A DNA stretch of 64,000 bases from Tetracentron sinense (lineage: Eukaryota; Streptophyta; Magnoliopsida; Trochodendrales; Trochodendraceae): positions 30,699,965 to 30,763,964 of the forward strand of contig CM026557.1 of the NCBI GenBank assembly GCA_015143295.1, written 5' to 3'. The notes beneath the pieces are model-generated. The model was given only the letters and a program-made list of their open reading frames with translations. It did not search any database and was not told the DNA's origin. Positions 44,931 to 55,259 of the stretch are shown piece by piece; position 1 is the stretch's first letter; every line of letters begins with the position of its first letter. A program made the translations under genes and the position numbers.

Positions 44931-45665
44931 TGCTAATTTTTTTCCTCTTAAAAATATTTACACTTTTTTTTTTCTTTTCATTGTTCTAATAAGTGGAATT
45001 TCTATTGAATTGCCAAAGCACTTTCTTTTATTTCATCTTAGAGTAGCCAAATGTAATAGGTGCAGAACCGGTGACCGGTTCAAATAACCAGCCAGCCCCA
45101 AAAATCGTGAATAAAAAAGTTTACCTGAGGGAATGAAAAGAGGTTTAATGGAATTTTCCTTCCAAAGAAGGAGATTGAACGCTGGAGAAGGAGAGAAGAG
45201 AAGAAGCCACCCAGATCAGAGTTTGATCATTAGCTTTGTTTATCTACGCTGCTCGGTTTTCGATCTTTGTATTACCTCTCCATGACTGTCTCTGTTCTTT
45301 CCCTTTTTCATCTTGGGAAAGAACTCATATAAAGACGGATCTCTATCATTACAAAGACGGCCCACGTATCCATATCAGAGGACCTATTAATTACATTCAA
45401 CTTACTATTTTTAATTCGTCCTCCACAAGATACCTATATTAAAATCGTCACGTGACAATGTCACGTCATTCATGTCTTTTCTTAAAAAATCGTCCTAGAT
45501 GCAGAAGTGGGATTCATTTCCATCTGTCCTTTCGAAGCTCTTTTTTATTGAGTACGGAAACCGTTTTTTTTTTTTTTGGTTCGGCGACTGGTCCAGTTAG
45601 TAAAACATTGATGATGTTGGATGCAAGGAGTTTCTGTAATGTTTTCTATAAGAGATTAATTTTCA
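44931..45665. other. No gene seen
   Basis: Short AT-rich frames only. The text around 45130-45330 (pyrimidine-rich, AGAAGGAGAGAAGAG then CTCTCCATGACTG) could be old promoter or UTR sequence, but nothing confirms a gene. Confidence 0.3.
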
Positions 45666-45992
45666 TGCAGCGGAGCTCCCTTTTTACACTGTCCAGAGAC
45701 AAATGTGTAAGTATCAATAATTACATATTTACCCTTGGACAGTGTAAAAAGGGAGCTCCACACTGCAGAGCTCCGCATGGTATTTAAATTGTTTTCATAA
45801 GAGACTAATTTTCATGTAGAGCTCCACACATGCAGAACTCCCTTTTTACATTGTCTAGGGGTAAATGTGTAATTATTGATAATTACACATTTACCCCTAG
45901 AAAAAAGGGAGCTCCGCACATGCAGTATTTAAACTGTTTCCATAAGAGATTAATTTTCATGCAGAGCTCCGCACATGCGGAGCTCCCTTTTT
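45666..45992. repeat. Palindromic repeats with GGAGCTCC(G/A)CA termini
   Basis: Two adjacent hairpins: 45666-45780 (CATGCAGCGGAGCTCCCTTT against AAAGGGAGCTCCACACTGCA) and 45817-45930. A third half-copy is at about 45955-45992. Each contains TTTACCCCTAGACAATGTAA-like arms around TAATTATTGATAATTA. The units are separated by a repeated ATAAGAGATTAATTTTCATG linker. They look like foldback MITE copies arranged in tandem or nested. Confidence 0.7.
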
Positions 45993-46394
45993 ACATTTGA
46001 AGAAGCCTAGTTGGTATTAACCTTGGTTGCCACGAGCATTCACTGTTTTTAATAAGAAATTGTATATTGAAATGGCTTGTACGAATGTTCAATTGTAACT
46101 CCCATACTTGTATCTATGGTCTACATAAAAGTCTTTCAATATATACCCCTTCAATTATGGGCTACTTTGTCAACCTGCAATTCCCAGGGATACTCTTCTG
46201 TGTTCGTCATTATGGACTGAAATTGCTGTTCCAAAAGTCTTGAATAAGTTCTCGAATCATAAAGGTGATCGCTGTTTTAAAAACCGAATGGGATGCTGGT
46301 TCAGACTAGGGGTGGGTCAGTTCGGGTTGGCCTTGTGATGCTACTTGATGTCCTAAATATATATATTTATTTAATATTTCTTATTTTAGTTATT

Positions 46395-46628
46395 TATTTT
46401 TGGTAAGAAGCGTGTCCCAACCCCTTCGAGGCAGGACTAGTCTCTTCGTGTTCACACTGATCAACTCGGAATTTTTCATCCGGACACCGGGGTATGTTGA
46501 GTGGAGTTGGAAGACACACATGGAGCAAACCCGGGATGCTGGCCAACTGCACCAGGGTATGTCGAAGAGTGAGTTTTGGAACACACACATGGAGCAAACC
46601 CGGGATGCTGGCCAACTGCACCAGCCCA
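46395..46628 (-). repeat. SINE-like unit with an internal duplication
   Basis: On the minus strand CTGGTGCAGTTGGCCAGCAT resembles an RNA polymerase III A box (TGGTGCAGTTGG) followed by CCCGGGTTTGCTCCATGTGTG with a weak B-box-like GGGTTTGCTCC. A roughly 68-bp stretch carrying this motif is present twice (46513-46560 and 46580-46625 on the plus strand). The unit ends near 46395 in an AT-rich tail. A tRNA-derived SINE is the best guess; the B box is poor. Confidence 0.35.
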
Positions 46629-46639
46629 CTATCAATATG

Positions 46640-47840
46640 GAACTAAAAAATATGAAAAAAGTAATTTACAAAAGCAAGGCCAAGCAATTAAACCTTTTTT
46701 TGTTGTTGTTGTCCGGTTAGGCCGCATTAGCGTCGGTTAGCAAACATTTTATTTTTTTAAGGTAATCTGGTTGGCAAACCCTTACTAGAGAAACATAGGC
46801 AGGTCCCTAGTATGACTAATTTCCTCTGATCCCATCAAAATCTCTCTTTAGGAAGGCAAATTTTGGACAACACAATACAACACTTGGCATGATCTCAAAA
46901 GAGTGGGCCCACTTGAAATTTGAATTCATTAAAATATAATAAATTTTAAATAGAAAGATACGTTATCTTCTACCAAATGGATTCCACAAGCCAAATTATG
47001 ATTGTTCATTTTGATTTATTAAAATCTTTATTTTAAGTGGATATAATAATAAAAAAGGGTTTTAATGATTTGAAATAATGTGTGTTAACTGATGTTTTAA
47101 ATCTTGTGGGTTTTGGTGGAGAAATTCATGAGTTTGAAAGAAAATTTATTTGTTTTTAATAGTCCCACATCAAGAATTTCTTAGACTTGAAGGCTCTTGA
47201 TAAGTGTTTCCCCTCCTTTAGAGTTTGTTCTCATGTGTACGCATACACCAAGTGTATGCACTAGTAAGGTGCATCGCGCCGAGCACGACATGCAAAGGGC
47301 ATGAGTTTGGCGCTTTAGGTGCACTAATCTTTTTCAGATTAGAAGTTAGATCACCAACTTCCAACTTTGATCTGACCGAGATAGAGATGTGATGATTCAG
47401 ATTCTGTGAACTGTAATAGATCATGGATGGATATCTAGGTTCGATGAACCTAATGACCTCATGAATGGGTTAGTTGGAGAAACCCAAGAGATTCATAAAT
47501 GGGCTCATAAGTGGGCCAGTTAGAAAGCCCAAGAGGCTCCCAAGCTTAGTCCTTGCCTATATAAGGTGAGGATGAGGAAGAGAGTTCATAAGTATAGAAC
47601 TCATATCAAACCTCTGCCAAATTGAGCCCAGAAGGAGAGCCTAAACCAGAGAGAAGATTCAGATCTCCAATGAAGATCTGAAACATGTCTTTAGGTTGAA
47701 GACAACTCAACCCAGATATCCAAATCATCGGATAAGGTATTCAATGTTCCTGTACAGCCAAGGGCTTCCTTTGCTTGGGAATAGAATTCGATAAGTCCAT
47801 TTAGGGTCGATCATTTGTTATAAGAAAAGAAGTAGTCTGA
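46640..47840. other. No gene; LTR-promoter-like text near 47558
   Basis: AT-rich to 47150. From about 47150 to 47800 the sequence resembles a copia-type LTR or leader (CCTATATAAGG at 47556-47566 followed by AGAACTCATATCAAACCTC), but no paired LTR or target duplication was found. Confidence 0.3.
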
Positions 47841-47850
47841 CGAAAGTCTA

Positions 47851-48115
47851 GACAGTTGAGATTTGATAACCACTCTGTAATTTGATTAGAGACAGAACAA
47901 AGAATTCGATTAGTGTAAAATACGTCAACTCGTAGGTACTATTACCAAACAAAGCTAGTAGACAGAGAGTTGAGATTTGAGAACCACTCTGTAACTAAAT
48001 AGAGCACTGTTCGGATTAACCTAGAATAAAGAATGAACAAAGAATTTGATTAGTGTAAAATACGTCAACTCGTAGGTACGGTTACCAAACAAAGCCAGTA
48101 GATAGAGTTGTTTCC
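47851..48115. repeat. Direct duplication of a 110-150-bp unit
   Basis: The unit starts GACAGTTGAGATTTGATAACC at 47851 and recurs at about 47960 (GAGTTGAGATTTGAGAACC). Both end in AAATACGTCAACTCGTAGGTAC followed by AAACAAAGC(T/C)AGTAGA. The second unit has about 40 extra bases. The function is unknown. Confidence 0.75.
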
Positions 48116-49188
48116 AAATAATCTGTTATAACATAATCTAGTTCTCCAAATCCATATTGATCCAATTTTGGAAGTGTGTTAGAATCACTCTTAAAGAGTA
48201 ATTCTATTTGGCAATCATTTTCAGTGATAGCCTAATCTAGTTTATATAATTTGTGTAACTAGGTATTATCTTTGCAAGAGGTTAAAATACAGTACCTACC
48301 GGATAATGCAAATCTTGAGATGGTGTAAATTTTGAGTGGAATGGATTGAATTCCTGGGGATTGGGTTGACATACTCCCTTGCACAAACGGGAGGCTCCAA
48401 CTATCTTTAAGGTGCTTATCGTACCTCTTAGCCAAATTGACTGTAGTTTTGTGGTCATTCGTGTGCAAGTATTTTGAAGTAATCAAACTAACACTGATTG
48501 GTCTCTCAAGAGGTTTGTGTTAAAAGGGGGCATTGTTACTTCTTTTTTGGTTAGAGGGGGCATTGTTGCTTCACATCGATAAAAAATGACATACGTATTC
48601 CAACAGCAAAGAAGATAGAACAATTGTTAGGGTTGGCAATCGGCTGGGCTGGGGTAAACCCAAGCTCAGCCTAGAGTTCAAAATCTTAGCCCAAGCTCGG
48701 CTCACAAATAACATAGGGCTTTTGGGCTGAGTTCAGGCTGACCTACATTAAGAAAATTGTGGGCCAAGTTCGGGCTGACCTAAATTAAGTAAATTATGAT
48801 ACAATAATTTTTTTTTTTTTTTTTTAATTTCAAATATCAATTAAAACTCCATAACAAAACAAACAGTTATGGAGGCCTGGGGCCCGTTCAGAGATGAAAC
48901 CCCTACATTCTCGAGCAGAAAGATGGCAGTTCAGAAATTCAAACCTTCGCTACAAAATGGAATGTACAAGTAAAACAAAATTGCCTTGGCATCAGAAATG
49001 CATTGTGCTTTTCACAGGCCGGAACTGCTTGGTGGAAATGATAAAATGATTTGGCGTCCATCATATAAACAAAATGATCTCGCAGTAATTGAATAACGAG
49101 CTGAGATCAACAGCGTTACAAATCAAGTTTGGATGAGAGTAAGCTTGCTGTACAGAAAATCATCCTGATCGGCCACCGCATCTCAGCT
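48116..49188. other. No gene seen
   Basis: Contains a poly-T run near 48809-48827. Otherwise no repeat or coding feature was recognised. The sequence 48850-49188 may be 3' untranslated sequence for the minus-strand fragment at 49189-49434. Confidence 0.3.
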
Positions 49189-49434
49189 CTAAAGCAAAAC
49201 AGCAGATTGGAAAAGGCTAAATGACAAGGACTTATGCTCTTTACTCAGCAGAGAAAACCACTTCCTTATAATATACAAGTGGCCAGGTTTACTTGTGAGA
49301 GCTGGAAGCTCTAAATTACTCTGAATGGATTCTCCAAAATCTAGAGATAGAAGACCAATTAAAGCAGTAACCGTGGCAAATTGAGTAGGAAGATCCACTT
49401 TCCTGCTAGTGTTCTGACACAAAAGGGACGACAA
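49189..49434 (-). pseudogene. Possible minus-strand host gene fragment, family unknown
   Basis: On the minus strand an 81-codon frame reads SSLLCQNTSRKVDLPTQF, then TALIGLLSLDF, SNLELPALTSKPGHLYII and RKWFSLLSKEHKSLSFSLFQ. Its composition is protein-like rather than random AT-rich. I cannot name the family, and no splice partner was identified upstream. It could equally be a 3' exon of a captured or decayed gene. Confidence 0.3.
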
Positions 49435-50526
49435 TCTACATCTCTACATCTCAGGTCTTCAACTCCCATCTGTTCGCCTCCACTAGCATAAACTCCAAGC
49501 ATGAGACATAAAGAAAGTAAAAATAAAACAACTTTTTGGTTATTTTGGAGAGCCAAAGCACTAAAAATTACAAAAAAATGGTCTCCAATAGCCTCATCAA
49601 AATAACGATTTTGGTTTTGTGAGTGTATAGTATTCACCAAACTTGGTGAGTAATGTACATTCATCAAACCAATGTTTCTCTCTCTCTCTCCCTTCCTTTT
49701 TTGTTTTCCCACACAAATAATAAAATAATGTTTCTCTCTCCATTCCTTTTTGTTTTCTCACACAATAATAAAATAATGTCTCTCATTTCTTTTTTTTGTT
49801 ATTCCGCACAAATAATAAAATAATGCTTCTCTCTCTTTTTCTTTTCTTTTTGTTAAATTGGTGAGGCTACTGGGAGTGTTTTAAAAAAGTGGAGAAAAAA
49901 GTGACTTTTAACTATTTTGGTGAGTAAAATTTGGTGAGGCTGCTAGGAATGCTCTCAGGAATTAGGTAATAATGCATGATAGCGTAGCATCCTGAAAGTT
50001 CTAAGAGGAAATTTTCGTAATATAAGAAAAAGGAAAAATTATCTACTATTAACATTGTCCCTGGCCCCAAAATTTTCTACCAGAAGATCTCTAAGTCTAA
50101 GTTTGCTTCAGAGATTACAAAAGAATTCCAACCACTTCCTACATTCTAATCCAGTTGATGGGAATCAAGCTCCATTATTGATACTTTCATAAATGAACAT
50201 ATATTCTTACTTTATGTAGGGAACGTGTTTTGCGAATGTTATTGTCCTTTATCATATCCAATAGAAATTTTCTATACGCTGATAAAAGTAATAAAAAGGT
50301 TATGGTATTTCTGTCCAAATGCAATAACTGTTGGAGATGACGTAATGATGTCATACAACTTATATGACATCATTATTTCTGTTACCATGGGATTGAGTTG
50401 GTATCGTATTTACCATTGTGCAAGGACACAGTAATGTCTTTCTTCCAATATTGTCTTCTCCATTATAAATATTGAACACCTTTAATGAATTTTTCAAGGA
50501 TTCCTCATGTGCTCAATGCTTTTTAG
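49435..50526. other. No gene; several near-copies of a TTTCTCTCTC...ACAATAATAAAATAATG unit
   Basis: Around 49675-49860 a roughly 65-bp motif (ATGTTTCTCTCTC, then TTTTGTTTTCNCACACAATAATAAAATA) is repeated about three times. The rest is AT-rich with no supported gene. It probably includes intron sequence upstream of the DPE2-like exon. Confidence 0.45.
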
Positions 50527-50901
50527 GTGTGTGCGCCTTCATGCCATGACTGCTCCACTATGCGTGCTTGGTGGGAAGAAGACGAGGAACGAAGATGTCG
50601 ATTCTATAAGGGTGTGGTGGGGTCCAATGAGATGCCACCTTCTCAATGTGTTCTCAATGTGTTCCGGAAGTTGCAAAATTCATCCTGCAGCAGCATTTTG
50701 AAGCTCCGTCAATGTGGGCAATTTTCCCTCTCCAGGACTTGTTAGCATTGAAAGAAGAATACACAACACGACTTGCACTGGAGGAGATAATCAATGATCC
50801 TACAAATCCAAAGCACTACTGGTGATTCCGTACGTAAATATTTTATTTGTTGAGCTGCAATAGATTAACTTTACTGTGCATTATGCAGGCAGTACCATTA
50901 A

Positions 50902-51047
50902 AGCTCCGTTTGTTTCTATGTAAAATAGGGGAAAACAAATGAATTTCACAGAAAATGTCAATTGTCTTAAAGAAATTATGTGCGAAAATGATATTTTCCG
51001 TGAAATTCATTTGTTTTCCCCTATTTTACATCAAAACAAATGGAGCA
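50902..51047. mobile_element. Tourist-like hairpin MITE, 146 bp
   Basis: Ends AGCTCCGTTTGTTTC and, inverted, TGCTCCATTTGTTTT; the arms pair over roughly 60 bp (AAAATAGGGGAAAACAAATG against its complement). It is flanked by TAA (50899-50901 and 51048-51050), the Harbinger-type target site. It lies in the DPE2-like intron. Confidence 0.8.
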
Positions 51048-51668
51048 TAAACTGCGCAATCATTTCCTAAACCATTTCAGCTGTGCTCCTCATTAGAAAA
51101 TCATGGCCTAATTGCGGAGGAAATTAGGTGGGCTGGATTGTCTCTAGCTCAGTGACCAAATGCCATACCTGAATCTGGTCCGTCTATCAATCAGGGTTGA
51201 GGTATGCTAACCTTAACCCGTATTGAACAGGTGATGTAGCTAGGTTGCTTAGCTATAGACGAAGTCTGTTTTTTGGGCTGGGTTAACCTGAACTCGGGTC
51301 AAAATTCAAATGCTCGACCAACCTGATCTGATAATTGATTGTGCTGACAAATGCCAATCCTGACCAGGAAATAGGGGGGCAGGTTATGATGGGCTGGTGG
51401 GTCAGATCAAGGATTTCCACCCCTACAGCCCTCACTAAAACTTTCTTATGTTAAGGTGTTGGATTACCTCTAGGTCATTGATTAAACAAGCAATTAATTG
51501 CAACTATTAAATTTGCTTTGGTCCTAAGTTCTAACAATGGAAGCTGTGGAAGTTGAAATGCTATTCTTCAATATAAAGTATGCAGGAAAAATAACAGAAA
51601 ACTTAATTTCCATCTCTGAAATATATAATAAAAAAGGGTTTGTAAATGAAAAAATAAAAGAACAAAAG

Positions 51669-52030
51669 TGTGAAAGCGTCCAACTCAAAATCAATTGGCA
51701 ATGAGTGGAGAGGCCGTACATGTATATAAGGCCACAATTATTTATCTATTTAGTCAATATGGGATTAATTCTCTTACACGCCCCCTCACGTGCAGTCCTA
51801 ATTTTAGGTCTGTCACGTCCGTCTCTTTTTGAATCGTCAATCATGCAGCCTTTCTGTTTGGATCTGTCATCGTGAGTGTGAGCATAATTTGACCGTTGGG
51901 CCTTTTGGGCTCTGATACCATGTGAAAACGTCCAACTCAAAACCAATTGACAATGAGTGGAGAGGCCTTACATGTATATAAGGCCACAATTATTTATGTA
52001 TTTAGTCGATGTGGGATTAATTCTCTTACA
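51669..52030 (-). mobile_element. TRIM retrotransposon, 362 bp, complete
   Basis: The two 110-bp terminal direct repeats, 51669-51778 and 51921-52030, differ at only a few bases. Both run from TGTGAAA to TCTTACA (plus strand). Perfect 5-bp target duplications AAAAG lie at 51664-51668 and 52031-52035. On the minus strand the PBS TGGTATCAGAGCCC (51907-51920 on plus), complementary to initiator Met tRNA, abuts the 5' repeat, and a purine-rich GTGAGGGGGCG precedes the 3' repeat. The LTRs contain TGTATATAAGG on the plus strand. There is no coding capacity; it is moved by other elements' enzymes. Confidence 0.93.
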
Positions 52031-52434
52031 AAAAGCTCATACAATCAATGATTCTACATGGTTTTTGTATGGTCGAAATTAAATTTAGTCTTATTATTCA
52101 AACCATGATGATAGAACTGCATTGGAAAGATTCCCATTTTGATTTTGGGTTGAGATTTCATTCATTATATATTGTGCCATCTTTCTCTTACTCAGGTGCA
52201 CATGTGACGTTGGAGTCGTTGCTGGGAGATAAGGAACTTAAACTGGCCATTAAAGATCTTGTTTGCAGTAGTGGAAGATCACATCCTCCTGTGGAGGGAG
52301 TCGAAGTGCAAGGGAGTGATCACACAACAGCTGTAGTCCCAGAGAAGCAACAGGTTTGCAGTGGGCAAGGGAGGATCTCAGTGACAACCCAGCTTAATGG
52401 AGTTCCACAAAAGGAGGCTCCTGCAGTGTCTTAA

Positions 52435-53716
52435 GTTGCGAATGCTTTTAAATCCAGAGAGAGAGAGAGATAGAGAGATTCTTCACTGCCCTTGCATTTC
52501 TCATGGGACTATGACATTTGTATTTAAGTTCTTTTCTTGGAACCTGAGGATACTAATTCTAGATAGAAACTAAAGGGGCCATTTGGCAACTCCTATCAAG
52601 CTAATAAGAGCTTATTACTAGAAATTAAAAACTGATTATCTTAGGTCTTGTTTTACAAATTTTTGGAAAAAAAAATGTCCTATTTTATATCTTGTTTGAT
52701 ATACAAATAAGCAGGGTCATGTGAGGGTTAGAATAGGCATTTGAAAAAGTATTAGGACATTAAAAAAAATATATTTGTAAAAAATATTAAGGACATAAAT
52801 GTCCATTTAAAGTGAATCAAATGGGCATATGTGATATGACCAAATACACCGTTAGTGAATAAATGGGCATATGGCCAAATAAACCTTTACCCTGATGCTA
52901 GCAGAAAAAAAAGGTGCTCGTAAGATCACCTCAACAATTTCTTACTGTACACCAATTAAAAAAAAACATGTATTTTATTTTGAAATTTTTTTCTATGCGC
53001 ACCCAAGTCCTAACCTCCTTCTCCAAAATTCCATTCACAGATAGGCCGAATGCTGTTTCTCTCACTCATAGGACAACATTTCTCCCGCCCGACAGGTGTA
53101 GTTTCTCCTGCTTTACTGACATTGTAATTGGATCTGTAGGCAAAAGATGCTGTAATTCGATTATGATTATTTTATTTTAACTCTTTTGACTCGAGAGGAA
53201 TGTACCTGTTTTGGACATTTGTTGTGTTCTTTGTTTTGAGTTTTGGACATGTTTTGAGAATATACTCAGTCAAATCACATGTCTGTTTGTCTTCGTGGGA
53301 ATTCCTTATGATCCTTGTCTCGATCCGGCTCCATGGTGATGGCTTCCTCTTGAAATGTCGGCCATCATTACTCGAGTGTGATTTACAACACTCTTCCGTC
53401 CTCTTACAATGAGTGAAACAACAATAGAGCTCTCATAGTCATTGTGGTCCTTCTATTCATTGGTGGGATTATTCGTCTGAAACAACAATTTCTTCTTACT
53501 GTCTCGTCGTCTGAAAAGATTATGGAAGAGAACAGCATCCTCGAGTTAAGTTTCAAGTTGGGTGCATAGGTAGAAATTTATAAATATTATTTTTATTTTT
53601 TGGTGTGCTCAAAAATTATAATACATTTAATGGTGTACATGCATAGTCAGCAAATTATAAAGTTGGTATAATAAGAAAAAGTTGGTGGGCTTGTATCAGC
53701 ACCAAAAAAAAAAAGG
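52435..53716. other. No gene; GA microsatellite and MITE-like start
   Basis: A GA/GATA microsatellite lies at 52457-52480. AAAGGGGCCATTTGGCAACTC at 52573 resembles TTAAGGGGCCATTTGGCATCG at 61391, suggesting a shared MITE end, but I could not close either element. No coding sequence was recognised. Confidence 0.4.
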
Positions 53717-54237
53717 CAACGGATTATCTCTAGCAAATGCCCAAGTTTTATCTCGGGCACCACTCTTTGAACGACGCGTGGTAAGACATTTAAGTAGGGA
53801 GTGATAGTATGCCTTGCACATTTTGTTGGGTGGTATATGCACACCTCCCAAGTTTGCCACATGTCCTCTTTTATATCCATTAATCGTGATTAAGATTCAC
53901 TCATCCCTAAGGTTAAATATCTAACCTTAGTTTTTAGAAAAAAATATTTCATAAAAAATTAACCTTGCTTATGATCCACTTACTCATGTGGTTAAATATT
54001 TGTGAAATACTTTTTTCTAAAAACTAAGGTTACATTTTTATCCTAAGAATGAGTGAATCTTAACCACGGTTAAGGGATGTCAAATAGGACATGTGACAAG
54101 ATTGGGAGGTGTGTGTTACCACCCAATAGAATATGCACTGCATGCTATCATTCACTTACTTAAATGCCTTACCACGCGTCATGCAAAAAGTGGTGCCCGA
54201 GATGGGAAATCAGGCATCTACCAGAGATAATCCATTG
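53717..54237. mobile_element. Foldback MITE, 521 bp
   Basis: Terminal inverted repeats CAACGGATTATCTCTAGCAA and, inverted, CAATGGATTATCTCTGGTAG extend inward over most of the element (CTCGGGCACCAC, CCTCCCAA, AAACTAAGGTTA pairs). The target duplication could not be fixed because of the flanking A run. A related interior (GTGATTAAGATTCAC...CCTAGTTTTT) occurs at the right edge of the window. Confidence 0.75.
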
Positions 54238-55259
54238 TGAAAAAATAAACCTTTACCCACTTTAGCACTGACCAGTTTATCATGAATTGCAATTGGACTT
54301 CCATAATCTTGAATTGTAATTGGACTTCCATAATCCTGACTTGAAAAATAGTATAAATTAACTTGGAATTTAGTAAAGTTGGTAGGTATAAGAAGATTGA
54401 TTGAAAAACAATTTGTGGAGTGCTAATCACTCCCTTCATAATTTATTTTTCCTTTTTAGATAGTGTTTAACTAATAAACAGTCATTATAACACCCGTAAC
54501 ATATGGGTTAAGGGTACACCGAATTGCAATCACCCCGCTTCTCACCAAAATAAGCAGGGTACAATTAGAGTTGGATAGAATGAGACTATATCAACTGAAG
54601 AAAATCATAAATAAAAGGCAAAAGAGGTACAAATTTGAAGTTAAAATAAATATATATTTTTATGAAAAAACGTTTTCAATACAATAAAGAAATTTGAAAA
54701 CAGATAGAAAAATAGAAATTCGGTAAAAATAGAAATACACACTGCAAGAAAATTACCGATTAGCGGTTGCATCCTCCTCTCTGCGAAGGTTTTTTTTTTC
54801 CCACCGTTTACGAGGCGTGGCTGCTACTGGGGCTCTCATTCTCGTCCGCATAAGCCCCCATCTCCTTGATCTTCATGGCCGGTGAAGCTGCTGTCGCCGG
54901 TGATACACTACCACTGAGACAAACCCAGGCGTGTAACCACTATACCTTTTAAAGAATGTTTTTTTTTCCTGATTCAAAACTTGAAAGCAAGGTTAGTTTG
55001 TTGGTTAGGGAATGCTGAGAGTAGATCTCAACAAACTTTGTACCGCGAAGATGGGATCTGTGCCGGAAAAAGGGGTTTGAAGGGGCAAGACAAGAGTTAA
55101 GAACATAGGCGGCAATTTGGGTAGTAACGGGTCAAAAAATAAAATAAAATTGGTTGATAACAGAAAAAAGGAAGTTCCTGAAAGACCGGTACACCGGCCA
55201 AGAAATGGGAGGTATCTTCCTGTACATAGGAAAACGGTTACCGGAGACCGGGGCACAGA
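54238..55259. other. Intergenic; possible short minus-strand exon at 54815-54920
   Basis: On the minus strand an acceptor-like TTTGTCTCAG is followed by a frame reading GSVSPATAASPAMKIKEMGA then YADENESPSSSHAS and a stop. It is GC-richer than its surroundings and protein-like, but isolated. The rest looks like promoter/intergenic DNA upstream of the PI4K gamma gene. Confidence 0.3.

Larger units (their letters stand above)
50527..52434 (+). pseudogene. DPE2: DPE2 (4-alpha-glucanotransferase) 3' exons, decayed
   Basis: Exon 50527-50833 encodes HDCSTMRAWWEEDEERRCRF, then NEMPPSQC. After a frameshift it gives PEVAKFILQQHFEAPSMWAI, FPLQDLLALKEEYTTR and INDPTNPKHYW. Exon 52196-52434 encodes HVTLESLLGDKELKLAIKDL then a Ser/Pro/Gln-rich tail to a stop. 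This is the C-terminal end of plant DPE2, the cytosolic glucanotransferase that handles maltose from starch breakdown at night. It is broken by an 11-bp tandem duplication (TCTCAATGTGT at 50641-50651 and 50652-50662) and by TGA at 50823-50825 (CGA-type decay). The N-terminal carbohydrate-binding modules and catalytic core are not in the window upstream. The intron holds a MITE and a TRIM. Confidence 0.8.

Noticed and set aside
51669-52030. Cassandra-type TRIM
   Set aside because: The LTR is only 110 bp and shows no 5S rRNA-like A/C-box promoter.
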